DNA of 64,000 nt. Origin: Desmonostoc geniculatum HA4340-LM1 (GTDB taxonomy: Bacteria; Cyanobacteriota; Cyanobacteriia; Cyanobacteriales; Nostocaceae). The notes below the pieces were generated by a model, which had not been told where the DNA came from, searched no databases, and worked only from the letters and a program-made list of their open reading frames with translations. The translations under genes and the position numbers were made by a program. Shown piece after piece: positions 1-8,313 of the stretch. The stretch spans positions 62,001 through 126,000 of the forward strand of contig JAHHHB010000002.1 of NCBI GenBank assembly GCA_019359545.1, given 5' to 3'. How positions within the stretch are numbered: the stretch's first letter is position 1; every line of letters starts with the position of its first letter.

Positions 1-13
1 CAAATCGAAAAAT

Positions 14-40
14 GGCGTTCGCGTAGCGTCTCGCAGAAAA
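14..40. repeat. REP-like repeat
   Basis: Contains GCGTTCGCGTAGCGTCTCG, which recurs near 5823 and, rearranged, near 20880 and 47590. It is a dispersed Nostoc-type REP sequence outside genes. No function is visible. Confidence 0.6.
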
Positions 41-141
41 GGTATTGTCAAATATAACTTATTTTTTTGATTGATATATTCTTACTAAATTAATTCATTA
101 AATCAAATATTAATAACCTCAAGCTGCGCTTAACAATAAAA

Positions 142-193
142 TTTAAATGCAACTTAATTTTATATTTATCTATCGTTAAACTTATTTTAACCA
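142..193 (+). promoter_or_regulatory. Pho box upstream of pstS
   Basis: Five 8-bp units start at 142, 153, 164, 175 and 186 with 3-bp spacers: TTTAAATG, CTTAATTT, ATTTATCT, GTTAAACT, TTTAACCA. The TTAA (once TTTA) core recurs exactly every 11 bp. Cyanobacterial Pho boxes are CTTAACCT-like 8-mers with 3-bp spacers bound by the PhoB/SphR response regulator. The array ends 65 bp before the pstS start. Binding is inferred, not shown. Confidence 0.75.
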
Positions 194-258
194 TAAAAAA
201 TGTAGCTTAATTAAAGCTGTGATTACAGCAGAAAAATATTCCTTTCATCAGAGGTAAT

Positions 259-1302
259 ATGATTTTTTCGACCACCATCTTGAATCGTGTCGTTGCTACT
301 TCAGTGGTGACAACTTCTGTTGCACTTAGTCCAATGTTTGGCGCGATCGCACAAGCTCAAACCATCAACGGTGCAGGAGCAACTTTTCCGGCTCCACTTT
401 ACGAACGCTATGCTCGTGAAGTTAAGAAGAAACATCCAGACTTGAGAATTAACTACCAAGGAATTGGTAGTAGTGGCGGTATTCGTCAAGTAGTTGCTGG
501 AACCGTTGACTTTGGTGGTAGTGATGCTGCAATGAAAGATGATGAAATCGCTAAAGTCAAGAACGGTGTAATCTTAGTACCCACAGCAGGTGGTGCAGTT
601 TCCGTAGTTTATAACCTTCCAGGCGTTAATAATCTTAAATTGTCCCGCAGTACACTACCAGCAATTTTTGCAGGTCAAATTACCAATTGGAACGATGCAA
701 AAATTAAAGCTGATAATCCCGGTGTCAATCTACCAAATCAACCAATTAAATTTGTTGTTCGCGCCGATGGTAGCGGTACAACTTTTATTTTTACTAACCA
801 CTTGAGTACAATCAGCAGTTATTTTAAAGGCAGAGTTGGAGCCAATACTGCACCAAAATGGAATCTACCAAATGTCCTCAAAGGTAAAGGTAATCCCGGT
901 GTAGCTGCTTTAGTAGCTCGTACTCCTGGTTCTATTGGTTATGTTGAATATGCCTTCGCTCTGCAAAATAAACTCAAATCAGCAGAGATCCAAAATAAGA
1001 GAGGAGAATTTGTTGCTCCTTCTTTGCAATCTGCAAACGCAGCTTTGGCTAGTGTGAATTTCCCAAATAACTACCGCGTTTTTGTGGGAGATCCAGCACA
1101 AGGTTATCCCATTGTTGGTCTGACTTGGATGATGGTTTACAAACAGTATGCTAATGCTGCAAAATCTGATGCAATCAAGAAATGGATAAATTGGGTACTT
1201 CAAGACGGTCAACAATATAATGATGACCTCAACTACACTAGGATTCCATCTGATGTGGCAAATCGTGTACTTCAGACAGTGAATAGCTCTGTTAAGCCTT
1301 AA
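259..1302 (+). CDS. pstS: PstS phosphate-binding protein
   Basis: Periplasmic substrate-binding protein that captures phosphate and delivers it to the PstCA permease. A Sec signal peptide spans about residues 1-33 (hydrophobic stretch, then AIAQA before QTING). The mature part begins with GAGATFPAP and carries the phosphate-contact motifs YQGIGSSGG, GGSDAAM and VRADGSGTT typical of PstS. The length of 347 residues is normal. The start is supported by GAGGT at 251-255, four bases before the ATG. The gene heads the pst block and sits 65 bp behind a Pho box, so phosphate-starvation induction is expected. A perfect hairpin follows the stop. Confidence 0.96.
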   Translation: MIFSTTILNRVVATSVVTTSVALSPMFGAIAQAQTINGAGATFPAPLYERYAREVKKKHPDLRINYQGIGSSGGIRQVVAGTVDFGGSDAAMKDDEIAKVKNGVILVPTAGGAVSVVYNLPGVNNLKLSRSTLPAIFAGQITNWNDAKIKADNPGVNLPNQPIKFVVRADGSGTTFIFTNHLSTISSYFKGRVGANTAPKWNLPNVLKGKGNPGVAALVARTPGSIGYVEYAFALQNKLKSAEIQNKRGEFVAPSLQSANAALASVNFPNNYRVFVGDPAQGYPIVGLTWMMVYKQYANAAKSDAIKKWINWVLQDGQQYNDDLNYTRIPSDVANRVLQTVNSSVKP

Positions 1303-1311
1303 TTGCTAATC

Positions 1312-1333
1312 TGACGCCAGAATTCTGGCGTCA
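1312..1333 (+). terminator. Hairpin after pstS
   Basis: Perfect palindrome with arms TGACGCCAG and CTGGCGTCA around AATT, ten bases after the pstS stop. No T-run follows, so it may attenuate transcription or protect the pstS 3' end rather than terminate strictly. This fits the usual excess of pstS over the permease genes. Confidence 0.5.
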
Positions 1334-1650
1334 TAATTCAACACAGAAGTTACAACCGAGAGTTCCTCAGCTCTAACTTCTCCAGAATCACAATAGTTAA
1401 AGGCAAGGAGAAAAGTTGATGGGTGAATCTGCTCATCATACTAGAATTTTTATAAATTATGATTTCTGATTTTTGTGAATCTTGTTGTTAAATCACGTTT
1501 CTAGGTATAACCTGGAAATCCTTTTTATTAGAACGCTGCTGTTTTAACGAGAGTTTTAGTTAACCATGAGGCAAGATGTAAGAATTCAGAATCCAGAATC
1601 CAGAATCCAGAATTAAGCTTCCACGCAAAAATCTATCTTATTGATTTCTA
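1334..1650. other. pstS-pstC intergenic region
   Basis: About 317 bases without a gene. It holds a short run of AGAATCCAGA-type direct repeats at 1580-1613, the same family that appears after pstC, after pstA and elsewhere in the window. No promoter motif was recognised. Confidence 0.6.
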
Positions 1651-2652
1651 ATGGCAAATACATCAGAACCAGCCGACAAAAATTCATCACATCAGTCGAA
1701 TTTAGATGATGAAAGTTTGAATCTGACAGGTATCAGCGGCACAAATTTCTGGTTTGACCAAGGATTTACACGGCTAGTCTACCTTTTTGCCCTGGTTACT
1801 TTTGCAGTGTTATTTTTAATGAGTTGGGTAATTTACCAAGAAGCTCAACCAGCAATTAAACAGTTTGGAATCGAGTTTTTATGGGGTCAAGATTGGGATA
1901 CAGGTAATGAGATTTTTGGTGCATTGCCTTATATTTATGGAACTTTAGTAAGTAGTGCGATCGCTATTTTTTTAGCTGTACCAGTGGGAATAGCAGTCGC
2001 TTTAGTAACAAGTGAAAATTTCTTACCTGCATCGGTGCGAACAACCTTAGCATTTGTTGTGGAATTAATCGCAGCAATTCCCAGTGTAATTATTGGTTTA
2101 TGGGCTATTTTTGTGTTTATTCCAGTTTTGGAACCTATAGAAAAATGGCTAGGTAGCACTTTAAATGTGATACCACTATTTAATACACAAGACCCTGTTG
2201 GCACAAATATGTTGACTGCTGGAATTATTCTAGCCATCATGATTTTGCCAACAATGGCAGCAATTACTCGTGATGTATTACTCGCTATACCTAAAGAATT
2301 GCGTAGCGCATCTATGGCTTTAGGTGGTACTCGTTGGGAAACAATTTTTCGAGTCTTGCTACCAGCTGGATTTTCGGGAATAGTTAGTGCAGCAATGCTG
2401 GCTTTAGGGCGTGCTTTGGGTGAAACAATGGCTGTCACTATGGTAATTGGTAACTCTGCCCAAATTAGTGCTTCTTTGCTCGATCCAGCTTATACAATTC
2501 CCTCTGTATTAGCTAATGAATTTGCTGAAGCCGAGCCAGGATTACATATTGGTGCTTTGAGCTATTTGGGGTTAATTTTGTTTGGCTTGACTCTAGCTGT
2601 AAATATTGGCGCTGTCTTATTAGTCAGGTGGTTTGCCAGAAAAAATAATTGA
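1651..2652 (+). CDS. pstC: PstC phosphate permease subunit
   Basis: Inner-membrane permease half of the PstSCAB phosphate ABC transporter. It has a hydrophilic N-terminus of about 35 residues, then about six membrane segments (the first around residues 40-62). The cytoplasmic EAA loop (ALGGTRWETIFRVLLPAGF) contacts the ATPase, and ALGRALGETMAV is typical of PstC. The length of 333 residues is normal. No strong ribosome site precedes the ATG, and the start was chosen as the first Met of the family-like N-terminus. PstA follows after 114 bp of repeat-rich spacer. Confidence 0.95.
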   Translation: MANTSEPADKNSSHQSNLDDESLNLTGISGTNFWFDQGFTRLVYLFALVTFAVLFLMSWVIYQEAQPAIKQFGIEFLWGQDWDTGNEIFGALPYIYGTLVSSAIAIFLAVPVGIAVALVTSENFLPASVRTTLAFVVELIAAIPSVIIGLWAIFVFIPVLEPIEKWLGSTLNVIPLFNTQDPVGTNMLTAGIILAIMILPTMAAITRDVLLAIPKELRSASMALGGTRWETIFRVLLPAGFSGIVSAAMLALGRALGETMAVTMVIGNSAQISASLLDPAYTIPSVLANEFAEAEPGLHIGALSYLGLILFGLTLAVNIGAVLLVRWFARKNN

Positions 2653-2654
2653 AG

Positions 2655-2702
2655 AATTCAGAATCCAGAATTCAGAATTCAGAATGCAGAATTCAGAATC
2701 GA
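2655..2702. repeat. CAGAATTC-type tandem repeat
   Basis: Imperfect tandem copies of the AGAATTC/AGAATCC motif directly after the pstC stop. Related runs occur at 1580-1613, 3660-3745, 20396-20440, 35848-35870 and 47538-47570, always between genes or at gene ends. Confidence 0.7.
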
Positions 2703-2766
2703 TTTAGTTGTTATGGAGGATTCGTAATTTATATACTGTAAGCATTTTGTTAAACAACCAAAAATT

Positions 2767-3657
2767 GTGAGAAATATGAGTGATTATATCGAGCCGGAAA
2801 ATGATGAATCTATAACGACAGAATTATGCAGTCCTCTACCAAAAGAGCGAGTAATATTTACTTATTTCATGAATGCGATCGCCTTTGGTTTAACAGGTCT
2901 AGCACTCATTCCTTTATTATCAATTTTGTGGGAAATTTTTATCCGGGGAATATCTGGAATCAAATGGGAAGTTTTTGTAAAATCAGTCATTGATAATGGC
3001 TTCGGTAATGCCATTATAGGAACCATAATCATGGTAGCCATTGGTGCTTTTTTAAGCATCCCCACAGGCGTAATGACAGGAATTTTCTTGGCGGAATTTA
3101 GCCAAACTAATCCAATTGCTAATTTTGTTCGTTTTATTAGTAATATTCTGACAGGCGTGCCTTCAATTGTTGTAGGAATATTCGCTTACGGTATAATCGT
3201 TTTGGTAACTAAAGGATTTAGTGCGATCGCAGGTGGTTTCGCTTTGGCTGTGATTATGTTACCAGTGATTATATTAACAACAGAAGAATCCTTAAAACTT
3301 ATTCCCACATCTCAACGCCTCGCCTCTGCTGCTTTAGGCGGAACTCGCTTTCAAACTACCTTTCGCATCGTTGTCACTGCGGCAATTCCCGGAATCACTA
3401 CAGGCGTTTTATTAGCTGTAGCTCGTGCTGCTGGTGAAACAGCACCCTTAATTTTTACTGCATTATTTAGTCTAGATTGGTCAGAAAATTTGTTAAGTCC
3501 AACAGCTTCCTTACCAGTATTAATTTTTAACCTCTATAACGACCCAGACCCAGAAAAAAATCAATTAGTATGGACTACTTCGATAATTTTATTGGGTTTA
3601 ATCTTATGTGTCAGCATTATTTCTCGCTTAGTTATTAGCCAGAGAAGAATCAAATGA
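2767..3657 (+). CDS. pstA: PstA phosphate permease subunit
   Basis: Second permease half of the phosphate transporter, partner of PstC. About six membrane segments follow a hydrophilic N-terminus of some 35 residues. The EAA loop AALGGTRFQTTFRIV and the following ARAAGETAPLIFTALF are PstA hallmarks. The listed start is GTG at 2767. ATG at 2776 is in frame and equally plausible (293 residues). Neither has a clear ribosome site. It lies in order between pstC and pstB. Confidence 0.94.
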   Translation: MRNMSDYIEPENDESITTELCSPLPKERVIFTYFMNAIAFGLTGLALIPLLSILWEIFIRGISGIKWEVFVKSVIDNGFGNAIIGTIIMVAIGAFLSIPTGVMTGIFLAEFSQTNPIANFVRFISNILTGVPSIVVGIFAYGIIVLVTKGFSAIAGGFALAVIMLPVIILTTEESLKLIPTSQRLASAALGGTRFQTTFRIVVTAAIPGITTGVLLAVARAAGETAPLIFTALFSLDWSENLLSPTASLPVLIFNLYNDPDPEKNQLVWTTSIILLGLILCVSIISRLVISQRRIK

Positions 3658-3659
3658 AC

Positions 3660-3745
3660 AGAATTCTCCAGGTCAGAACTCAGAATTCAGGACTCAGAAT
3701 TCAGGAGTCAAGATTCAGAAATCAGAATTGATAAGTTAGAAGTCA
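3660..3745. repeat. CAGAATTCAGG-type repeat run
   Basis: Imperfect copies of CAGAATTCAG/GGAGTCA/GAAGTCAGAATT fill the spacer between pstA and pstB. Same family as after pstC. Confidence 0.65.
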
Positions 3746-3863
3746 GAATTAATTAGTAGAGAATTCACAACGCTAATAAATTCAAACCAGCATCAGTCCT
3801 ATAGCATTCATTCTGACTACTGAATTTTATTTTGATAATTTTTTATTTCGCAATCGGCAATTT

Positions 3864-4643
3864 ATGAATAATCTAATTCCAGCTATCAAAGTAAAAAATA
3901 TCAGTTTTTACTATGGCACAATCAAAGCGATAGAAAAGGTATCAATAGATATTTATCGCAATCAAGTAACAGCAATTATCGGCCCTAGTGGTTGCGGTAA
4001 ATCTACCTTCATCAAAATTCTGAATCGTATTAGTGAATTAGAAGGCCCTGTAAAAGTTGAAGGCGAGGTAGAATTTTTTGGTCAAAATATTTATGCTCCT
4101 CGTGTCAACATCAATCGATTACGCCGCCAAATTGGTATGGTGTTCCAAAAACCGAATCCTTTTCCCATCAGCATTTATGAAAATGTCGCCTATGGGATGA
4201 GAATAGCAGGTAGGTATCCAAAAGTAGAACTAGATGAAATTGTCGAGTCTGCGCTCAAAAGTGCTGCTCTTTGGGATGAAGTGAAAGATAAGCTAGATAA
4301 ATCGGCTTTAGGGCTTTCTGGCGGTCAGCAACAGAGATTATGTATTGCTCGCGCTTTAGCAGTCAAGCCGAAAGTTATGCTGATGGATGAGCCTTGCTCG
4401 GCTCTCGACCCTATCGCTACTATGAAAGTTGAGGAACTAATACATAGTTTGCAGTCTCAGTTGACGATTGCGATCGTTACCCACAACATGCAACAAGCTG
4501 CTCGTGTCTCTGATTTTACCGCTTTCTTCAGCACTGATGAAAGTCGAATTGGTCAAATGGTTGAATTTGGCGCCACAGAGCAAATTTTTAACAACCCACT
4601 CGACCCCCGCACCCGCGACTACATTTCAGGACGTTTTGGTTAA
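3864..4643 (+). CDS. pstB: PstB phosphate ABC ATPase
   Basis: Cytoplasmic ATPase that powers PstCA. All nucleotide-binding motifs are present: Walker [10 protein letters not shown] (about residues 37-45), Q-loop [10 protein letters not shown] with Gln95, signature LSGGQQQRL, Walker [14 protein letters not shown] and H-loop IVTHNMQQA. The C-terminal [11 protein letters not shown] is the normal PstB ending. It is 259 residues long. A near-duplicate follows at 4971. The stop codon is followed almost at once by a G/C-rich hairpin repeat. Confidence 0.96.
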   Translation: MNNLIPAIKVKNISFYYGTIKAIEKVSIDIYRNQVTAIIGPSGCGKSTFIKILNRISELEGPVKVEGEVEFFGQNIYAPRVNINRLRRQIGMVFQKPNPFPISIYENVAYGMRIAGRYPKVELDEIVESALKSAALWDEVKDKLDKSALGLSGGQQQRLCIARALAVKPKVMLMDEPCSALDPIATMKVEELIHSLQSQLTIAIVTHNMQQAARVSDFTAFFSTDESRIGQMVEFGATEQIFNNPLDPRTRDYISGRFG

Positions 4644-4649
4644 TGTTCG

Positions 4650-4780
4650 TGGGGCGTGGGGCATGGGGCATTGGAAGAGGCAGAGGTGCAGAGGGGCAGA
4701 GGGGCAGAGGGGCAGAGGGGAAATACTGTTGTCACTTCTCCCCTGCTCCCCTGCTCCCCTGCTCCCCCTCATCTCCTTTT
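4650..4780. repeat. STRR-type hairpin repeat
   Basis: Tandem GGGGCAGA copies (about 4680-4722) are followed after a short loop by complementary CTCCCCTG copies (4736-4768), giving a long hairpin. The same element occurs inside ldpA at 16062-16190. The rest of the spacer up to pstB' (to 4970) is AT-rich with no recognised motif. Confidence 0.85.
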
Positions 4781-4970
4781 AAATTTTCTCAGCAATGATT
4801 TTTGCGACATAATTTAATACAAACATTTATTAACGGTATATTTGCTATATATCTACCGTATATTTACGTATTTTCCATGAATATCTCCTTTTAGGAGTAA
4901 CATAGTGAAACAGCACTGCTGATTTGTACTACCTTACTTAGTCAAGTTTTGTTTCACACGTTTTGGGAAT

Positions 4971-5750
4971 ATGAGTAAACTAATTCCAGCCATCAGAGTC
5001 AAAAACTTCAGCTTCTATTACGAGACTCAAAAGATAGTTGAAGGCGTTTCAATGGATATTTACCAAAACCAAGTCACGGCAATTATTGGTTCTAGTGGTT
5101 GTGGCAAGTCTACTTTTCTTAAATCGTTAAATCGCATGGGTGAATTAGAAGCAGAAGTGAGTGTTGAAGGAAGAGTAGAATTTTTTGGACAGAACATTTA
5201 TGAGCGCCGTGTCAATTTAAGTAGGCTACGTCGCCAAATTAGTATGGTTTTTCCCAAGCCAAATCTTTTTCCCATGAGCGTTTATGATAATGTTGCTTAT
5301 GGGGTGAAATTAGTGGGATGGCATCCGAAAGTAGAATTAGATGCGATCGTTGAGTCTGCCATCAAAGCAGCCGATCTTTGGGATGAACTGAAAAATAAGC
5401 TGCACAAATCTGCTTTAGAACTTTCCGGCGGACAACAACAAAGACTATGCATTGCTCGTGCTTTAGCAGTTAAACCAAAAGTTTTGCTGATGGATGAACC
5501 TTGTTCAGGCCTCGATCCTCTTGGTAGTATGCAAATTGAAAATTTGATTCATAACTTGCGCTCTGACTTGACAATTGTGATTGTTACCCACAACATGCAG
5601 CAAGTTACTAGATTATCTGATTTTACGGCTTTCTTTTACACTAATGAAAACCGTATTACTCAAATAGTTGAATTTGGTACTACAAATAAAATTTTTACTA
5701 ATCCCGTTGATTCCCGTACCCGCGATTATGTTTTTGCCCGCGTCAGTTAA
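4971..5750 (+). CDS. pstB: Second PstB-like ATPase, Q-loop altered
   Basis: Paralogue of the preceding PstB, of identical length and closely similar throughout. Walker A GSSGCGKST, signature LSGGQQQRL, Walker B VLLMDEPCSGLDP and H-loop IVTHNMQQ are intact. The Q-loop reads MVFPKPNLFP: residue 95 is Pro (codon CCC at 5253-5255) where the first copy has Gln (CAA). That Gln normally links ATP and Mg to the permease. Two pstB genes are common in cyanobacterial pst operons. This copy may have changed coupling or a regulatory role. It has its own 327-bp upstream spacer. Confidence 0.9.
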   Translation: MSKLIPAIRVKNFSFYYETQKIVEGVSMDIYQNQVTAIIGSSGCGKSTFLKSLNRMGELEAEVSVEGRVEFFGQNIYERRVNLSRLRRQISMVFPKPNLFPMSVYDNVAYGVKLVGWHPKVELDAIVESAIKAADLWDELKNKLHKSALELSGGQQQRLCIARALAVKPKVLLMDEPCSGLDPLGSMQIENLIHNLRSDLTIVIVTHNMQQVTRLSDFTAFFYTNENRITQIVEFGTTNKIFTNPVDSRTRDYVFARVS

Positions 5751-5819
5751 AATCTTTCTGACAGCAGAATTGGTGAATTCAAAAACCAGAATGGTCTACG
5801 CCCTGCTGCGCCTCTGCGT

Positions 5820-5856
5820 GTTAGCGTTCGCGTAGCGTCTCGTAGAGAAGCGGGGT
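5820..5856. repeat. REP-like repeat
   Basis: GCGTTCGCGTAGCGTCTCGT followed by AGAGAAGCGG, the same dispersed element as at 14-40, here between pstB' and the MITE-like element. Confidence 0.65.
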
Positions 5857-5940
5857 GTAGCCCGATAAATTATCCCGCAATTATGCAACACCAATTTAAT
5901 TTAGACGCCCTTCAAGCTTTTTTGTGTTGAGTAATACTAA

Positions 5941-6094
5941 TATAGGAATCATATTTGATTTCTGAAAAATTTAAGTATTTGTAGGGTGTGTTAGGCGTAA
6001 GCCGTAACGCACCAAAGCCTTAAGAATGGTGCCGTACTCTCGCCGATAACGCACGCTACCAAGTATCTTTTCCGAAACCAAATATGAGTCCTAT
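5941..6094. mobile_element. MITE-like element, copy 1
   Basis: About 154 bp with terminal inverted repeats of some 30 bp: left end TATAGGAATCATATTTGATT, right end complementary TATAGGACTCATATTTGGTT. The core carries GTAGGGTGTGTTAGGCGTAA and ends in the complementary CGCACGCTAC. There is no coding capacity. A core of about 80 bp is repeated almost identically at 35955-36040. It is probably mobilised in trans by a transposase not seen here. Confidence 0.75.
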
Positions 6095-6134
6095 ACTTAA
6101 GAAAAGTATCTACTTTAGACCACCTAAATAGAAA

Positions 6135-7421
6135 ATGAAATGTCCCCGGTGCAATTCTACTTCATATCGTAAAAATGGCCGTCGGAATGACAAGCAGAAT
6201 TACCTCTGCAAAAATTGTGGTAAACAATTCCTTGAGCCGACATTTTCTAGTTTGCTGGAAACTGATTTGATTGCGAACAGCAACGGGCACAGTCAACTAA
6301 CTACGACTGAAACTAGGCAACTTGCTTTAGCAAAAAAACTATCACCAGAAAATTTTACAGAAACAAATTTTAGCTCTTTTAGTTCCATATTAGCGGAAGA
6401 ATTACGGAAGATTTTATTATCACCTGATTGGCTACAATCTGATGCTTTCAATCAATTCATCCAAACATATCAGAACAAACAGGAAATTAAATATAACTTA
6501 AAAACAGGAATTTCGCTTTTACTTTTAGATGCAGAAAACCTAAAATTAGATATTAATTCCGAATTATTTTTAGGTAGTGTATGTGAATATCCTCTGGAAG
6601 TTAAATTAGCATTTGCTAACTGGAGAAACCCAAGTATTGGTAAGCAGGATATTGAACTATATAACCGTGGCTATCAACTTGTTCATGTACCCGGAGGTAA
6701 AGATAGTGCTGATGCAAAAATGATTGCATTTGGCGCTTCTGTCTTAAGGTCTTATCCAACAGTTAAAGAAATTTTAGTCTGTTCTGGCGATGGAATTTTA
6801 ATTCACCTGTGTAACGAACTCCAAAACCAGGGGTTGACTGTCTACTTAGTGCGTAGACAAGGACAAAGTTTGCATATAGAGAACCGGAACACTGGCGACT
6901 TGACTCATTATTCCATAACAATGGCCAGAGAAGTTCCATCCTTAGAACAAGTAGTTGAGCAAATTCAAGATTTAATTAAAAATGAACAAAACTCAATCAA
7001 TGCTCGATTACACAGTTTAGCAGCTATTGCCAATTTATTTGAAGAAAGATGCAATCTGAATACCAATCATAATCAAAAGCAGCCAGAAATTGAAGAAATA
7101 ATTTCTCTTCCAGATGAATCATCTGCGAAATCTATCAAAGAGCAAGAAGGAGAAATTTTTCCTCAATTTTTTGATAAAGAAACATTAGATAAATTTTTAT
7201 TAAAGATAATTCAAGATTTCCAAATAAGATATCCTAAAATTAAATTATCTGTGTCAAAACTAGGTACAGAGATACAGAAAATAACCGGAGAATCTCCTAA
7301 TTCAATTGTTAAAAAATTAAAGCTAGGTTCTAATTTTACAAAATATTTGCAATCATCCTCTGCATTTAAATTAAAAGCAAGTGGCAGGGAATATGAGGTC
7401 ATACCGCTATTCTTTGAGTAG
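6135..7421 (+). CDS. Zinc-ribbon/NYN/LOTUS-like fusion protein
   Basis: Unusual 428-residue fusion. Residues 1-32 form an IS1/InsA-type zinc ribbon (C3-x2-C6, C25-x2-C28, with KNG and KQNYLCKNCG). About residues 130-270 look like a NYN/PIN-type RNase domain: LLLLDAENLKLDI, then KDSADAKM and VCSGDGILIHL, supplying the spaced acidic residues of LabA/DUF88-like proteins. The C-terminus (about 350-428: IRYPKIKLSVSKLGTEIQ and on) resembles an OST-HTH/LOTUS RNA-binding winged helix. A role in RNA cleavage or binding is inferred. The transposase-type ribbon may be a domain capture. It stands alone, 40 bp after a MITE. The next gene is co-directional. Confidence 0.75.
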   Translation: MKCPRCNSTSYRKNGRRNDKQNYLCKNCGKQFLEPTFSSLLETDLIANSNGHSQLTTTETRQLALAKKLSPENFTETNFSSFSSILAEELRKILLSPDWLQSDAFNQFIQTYQNKQEIKYNLKTGISLLLLDAENLKLDINSELFLGSVCEYPLEVKLAFANWRNPSIGKQDIELYNRGYQLVHVPGGKDSADAKMIAFGASVLRSYPTVKEILVCSGDGILIHLCNELQNQGLTVYLVRRQGQSLHIENRNTGDLTHYSITMAREVPSLEQVVEQIQDLIKNEQNSINARLHSLAAIANLFEERCNLNTNHNQKQPEIEEIISLPDESSAKSIKEQEGEIFPQFFDKETLDKFLLKIIQDFQIRYPKIKLSVSKLGTEIQKITGESPNSIVKKLKLGSNFTKYLQSSSAFKLKASGREYEVIPLFFE

Positions 7422-7502
7422 AGAGTTTCTGAACATTTACCTAGAACTTGAGTCCATAATTCAGTATTATGTAAAATGATGTAAATAAATGTAAATATAA
7501 AA

Positions 7503-8207
7503 ATGCAGGATAAAGTCGTCGTTATTGTCGGTGCTACTGGTGGCATTGGTTCAGCCTTAACACACAAACTTGCGCCTACTGGAGTACGGTTAGTACTGGC
7601 TGCGAGAGATGCGGTGCGTTTAACCAAACTGGCTGCTGATTTACCAGGGCAAGTTTTGACTGTTACTACTGATATCACCAATCCTCAACAGGTAGATGCT
7701 TTGATCGAAAAAACTGTTGCTGAGTTTGGTCAAATCGATATTTTGGTGAATGCTGCTGGTGCTGGTATACTCAAGCCTTACAATAGCTTGGAGCCTGGTG
7801 ATTTAGACAAGATGCTGGATGTGAACTTAAAAGGCAGCTTTTACACTACTCAGGCGGCTGCCCAAGAGATGCAAAAGCGCAAATCTGGTCACATCTGTAA
7901 CGTGGTAGGAATTCTCGGCAAGCATTCGATGGGGATGGCGGCGGCTTATTCTGCTTCTAAGTTTGGTGTTGTGGGTTTCAGCAAGTGCATGGCAGAAGAA
8001 CTCAAGCGCTTTGGCATCAAGTTCACGCTATTCTACTTTGGTGGGGTAGATTCTCCTTTTTGGGATAACGTCAACCTAAAAGTAGACCGGAAAAAAATGC
8101 TTAGTCCTGAAACTGCGGCCAATGCAATTTTCTTTGCCCTTTCTGCCGAACCGCAAGCTGTACCAATGGAAATTAACATTCAACCTGATAGTCATCTGTT
8201 CTTTTAG
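7503..8207 (+). CDS. SDR family oxidoreductase
   Basis: Short-chain dehydrogenase/reductase of 234 residues with a Rossmann fold. The NAD(P)-binding glycine motif is VGATGGIGSAL (about residues 9-18), with DITNPQQVD for the adenine pocket and NAAGAG. The catalytic pair is in AAYSASKFG (Tyr-x3-Lys), preceded by the HICNVVGILGK strand. The C-terminus is short, as in classical SDRs. The substrate cannot be read from sequence. It lies about 100 bp before the 4-hydroxyphenylpyruvate dioxygenase gene on the same strand, but nothing ties it to tyrosine catabolism. Confidence 0.88.
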   Translation: MQDKVVVIVGATGGIGSALTHKLAPTGVRLVLAARDAVRLTKLAADLPGQVLTVTTDITNPQQVDALIEKTVAEFGQIDILVNAAGAGILKPYNSLEPGDLDKMLDVNLKGSFYTTQAAAQEMQKRKSGHICNVVGILGKHSMGMAAAYSASKFGVVGFSKCMAEELKRFGIKFTLFYFGGVDSPFWDNVNLKVDRKKMLSPETAANAIFFALSAEPQAVPMEINIQPDSHLFF

Positions 8208-8313
8208 AGTGGGAGTACGCCTAGATAATTCTTGCCTGGGAAAGACGTGAAAATCTAGCAAAAAAGGCAAAATTTAGAAATATATAAGCTGTTATGCTGG
8301 ATTTTCAGTATCT

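Noticed and set aside
4468-4782. Frame overlapping the end of pstB
   Set aside because: Shadow of pstB continuing into an STRR hairpin.
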